Of a stretch of DNA of 64,000 bases, positions 62,698-64,000 are shown in pieces (positions within the stretch are counted from its first letter, which is position 1; every line of letters starts with the position of its first letter). The notes beneath the pieces were generated by a model that saw only the letters and a program-made list of their open reading frames with translations, was not told where the DNA came from and did not search any database. The stretch spans positions 13,020,998 to 13,084,997 of the forward strand of contig NC_088791.1 in NCBI RefSeq assembly GCF_011386835.1. The letters are read 5' to 3'. Both the position numbers and the translations under genes were made by a program. Source of the DNA: Chrysemys picta bellii (Eukaryota; Chordata; Testudines; Emydidae).

Positions 62698-62742
62698 GAG
62701 GAGTACTTGTGGCACCTTAGAGACTAACAAATTTATTTGGAC
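62698..62742 (-). repeat. Short fragment of the same repeat
   Basis: It carries gaggagtacttgtggcacct and tagagactaacaaatttatt, the middle part of the repeat at 62226. Confidence 0.7.
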
Positions 62743-63166
62743 AAACTCGTGCAAACTTCGCTATCCATTGTCTTTTCCAGGGGACGCTTCTACCAGGGCT
62801 GCAGCTCCCCATGTCTCTCCCCCGTACCCCACTGTCTGATCATTCCCAAATAAAGGTATTTACTGGTATTTCCCCAGTTTAATCCCAGGCTGTGAATTCC
62901 CCTCCCCCCATGTTTCTAAACCTTTCACTTGACCCCATTTTTCTTTACCCCTTTCCCCATCCCTTCCTCCTCCCCATTGCTGCCCTCCCCAGTCCCCCTC
63001 TCTATAGTTCTGTCTCTTCCCACCAGCGCCTCTCTCCTCCAGAGCCAGGCCCGGTAGGCCCCGCTGGAGGCCAGAGCAATCGATAGATCGCCCGCCCCAT
63101 CGATGCGCTCGGCGGTGGAGCGGCGCGGTCTGGTCTCGGCCGGCTGGGACTCGGCGCGACCCCAAG

Positions 63167-63208
63167 ATGGCGGCGTTGGCGGCGGCGGGCTCCATGGCCT
63201 GCGCGTGA
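63167..63208 (+). other. Upstream ORF of 13 codons in the TAF3 leader
   Basis: An ATG in a strong context (A at -3, G at +4) opens a frame MAALAAAGSMACA that stops at TGA (63206-63208), 62 bases before the TAF3 start. It overlaps the YY1-like motif, so it matters only if transcription begins upstream of 63167. Confidence 0.45.
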
Positions 63209-63270
63209 GCCTCCCCCCCTCCCCCGGGCCATGGCGGGCTCCGGGCCCAGGCCGCGCTGAGCCGGCCGGG

Positions 63271-63436
63271 ATGTGCGAGAGCTACTCGCGGTGTCTGCTG
63301 CGGGTGTCGGTGGCTCAGATCTGCCAGGCGCTGGGCTGGGACTCGGTGCAAATCTCGGCCTGCGACCTCCTCACCGACGTGCTGCAGCGCTACCTGCAGG
63401 GGCTGGGCCGGGGCTGCCACCGCTACTGCGAGCTCT
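63271..63436 (+). CDS. TAF3: TAF3, TFIID subunit 3, exon 1 (partial gene)
   Basis: TAF3 is a TFIID subunit whose N-terminal histone fold pairs with TAF10 and whose C-terminal PHD finger reads H3K4me3. Only exon 1 is in the window. It encodes MCESYSRCLLRVSVAQICQA, LGWDSVQISACDLLTDVLQR and YLQGLGRGCHRYCEL, 55 codons, ending one base into the next codon at a gtgagt donor. This is the first two helices of the histone fold and matches the MCESYSR start of vertebrate TAF3. The ATG context is gggATGt, only moderate. The frame remains open upstream to an ATG at 63103, so a 56-residue extension cannot be excluded by sequence, but its composition looks like leader. The remainder of the gene lies beyond the right edge. 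The intron starts with a minisatellite. Confidence 0.94.
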
Positions 63437-63489
63437 GTGAGTGCCGGGGCCGGGGCCGCCACTGCCCGCCGTGTCACTGCGCGGGGGTG

Positions 63490-64000
63490 GGAGCCGTGGA
63501 AATGGGGGGAGGGGGGCACTCCCCGCTCTGTCAGTGCGGAGGGGGATGGGGGGCACTCCCCGCTCTGTCAGTGCGGAGGGGGATGGGGGGCACTCCCCGC
63601 TCTGTCAGTGCGGAGGGGGATGGGGGGCACTCCCCGCTCTGTCAGTGCGGAGGGGGATGGGGGGCACTCCCCGCTCTGTCAGTGCGGAGGGGGATGGGGG
63701 GCACTCCCCGCTCTGTCAGTGCGGAGGGGGATGGGAGCCATAGAGATGGGGGGGGCACTGCCCGCTCTGTCAGTGCGGAGGGGGATGGGAGCCATAGAGA
63801 TGGGGGGGGCACTGCCCGGTCTGTCAGTGCGGAGGGGGATGGGGGCCATAGAGATGGGGGGGGCACTGCCCGGTCTGTCAGTGCGGAGGGGGATGGGAGC
63901 CATAGAGATGGGGGGGGCACTGCCCGGTCTGTCAGTGCGGAGGAGGATGGGGGGCACTGCCCGCTCTGTCAGTGCGGAGGGGGATGGGAGCCATAGAGAT
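63490..64000 (+). repeat. Two-length G-rich minisatellite in TAF3 intron 1
   Basis: Eleven copies of the phrase ctgtcagtgcgga occur before the window ends. The spacing between copies is 37 bp five times, then 54 bp four times, then 37 again. The 54-bp unit is the 37-bp unit plus 17 bases (around agccatagagatggggg). The units contain several G runs and could form G-quadruplexes. No stop codon occurs in some frames, so long open frames here are artefacts. The array continues past the right edge. Confidence 0.95.

Larger units (their letters stand above)
55636..63000. other. Intergenic region between ATP5F1C and TAF3
   Basis: No exon is recognised. It contains TIR elements (55780-56012, 58259-58542, 59034-59834, 61473-61595), a hAT-like left end with a G-rich array (56288 to about 56930), and the unnamed repeat at 62226-62345 and 62698-62742. 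The stretches 56940-58250 and 59840-61460 show nothing I can name. Confidence 0.65.
63000..63490. promoter_or_regulatory. TAF3: CpG island and promoter of TAF3
   Basis: The sequence turns GC- and CpG-rich at about 63020. At 63164-63175 the phrase aagatggcggcg matches the YY1 motif often found just downstream of start sites in TATA-less promoters. No TATA box is seen. The transcription start is not determined. Confidence 0.7.

Noticed and set aside
63103..63996. 297-codon plus-strand open frame through TAF3 exon 1 and beyond
   Set aside because: After the real exon it runs into the minisatellite; 37- and 54-bp units without stops keep it open. Only 63271-63436 is supported as coding.
63517..64000. 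CRISPR-like regular array
   Set aside because: Units are directly adjacent with no unique spacers, and the host is a vertebrate; it is a minisatellite.

Overview
The window is vertebrate nuclear DNA. Split genes have GT-AG introns, promoters are CpG-rich, and the introns are full of old transposons. Repeat types I recognise are antisense CR1 LINE pieces that still encode parts of the endonuclease and reverse transcriptase, a tRNA-Lys-type SINE like the Cry I family of turtles, MIR-like and L2-like relics, and many short hAT-like and PIF/Harbinger-like elements. Together these point to a non-avian reptile, most likely a turtle. That is an inference from repeat content, not a database match.

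Four protein-coding genes can be read exon by exon. From left to right they are: the last five coding exons of ITIH2 (+, 4867-10956); all of KIN (-, 13 coding exons, start codon at 42620, stop at 14794); all of ATP5F1C (+, start codon at 42826, stop at 55485, poly(A) signal 55611); and the first coding exon of TAF3 (+, 63271-63436). This order and orientation (ITIH2 > < KIN | ATP5F1C > TAF3 >) matches what I know of human chromosome 10p14, so the block is conserved synteny. ITIH2 and KIN converge tail to tail. KIN and ATP5F1C diverge from one CpG-rich promoter of about 205 bp with ETS-like, GC-box and NRF1-like sites. TAF3 follows ATP5F1C after about 7.6 kb of repeat-rich intergenic DNA.

Functionally the genes are neighbours rather than a pathway. 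ITIH2 encodes a secreted hyaluronan-linked heavy chain. KIN is a nuclear nucleic-acid-binding protein of DNA repair and splicing. ATP5F1C is the gamma (rotor) subunit of mitochondrial ATP synthase. TAF3 is the histone-fold and PHD subunit of TFIID. KIN reconstructs to 392 codons without a break, and ATP5F1C to 293 codons in its short-tail form.

Region by region: 1-4866 is presumed ITIH2 intron with a fold-back repeat, a 1.1-kb hAT-like element and a 107-bp near-perfect inverted repeat; 4867-11210 is the ITIH2 3' end; 11220-14793 is the convergent region; 14794-42620 is KIN, whose introns (especially intron 5) hold most of the CR1; 42826-55630 is ATP5F1C; 55640-63100 is intergenic and repeat-rich; 63000-64000 is the TAF3 CpG island, exon 1, and a minisatellite that begins about 80 bp after the exon 1 donor.

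I found no previously undescribed gene system. The observations most worth a second look are structural: the 107-bp palindrome in ITIH2, the two-length G-rich minisatellite that repeats a splice-donor-like sequence in TAF3 intron 1, the 55-bp minisatellite directly inside KIN intron 1, the alternative terminal exon and a GC-AG intron in ATP5F1C, an unexplained 105-bp insertion with a 12-bp target duplication, and several transposons datable by intact target-site duplications.
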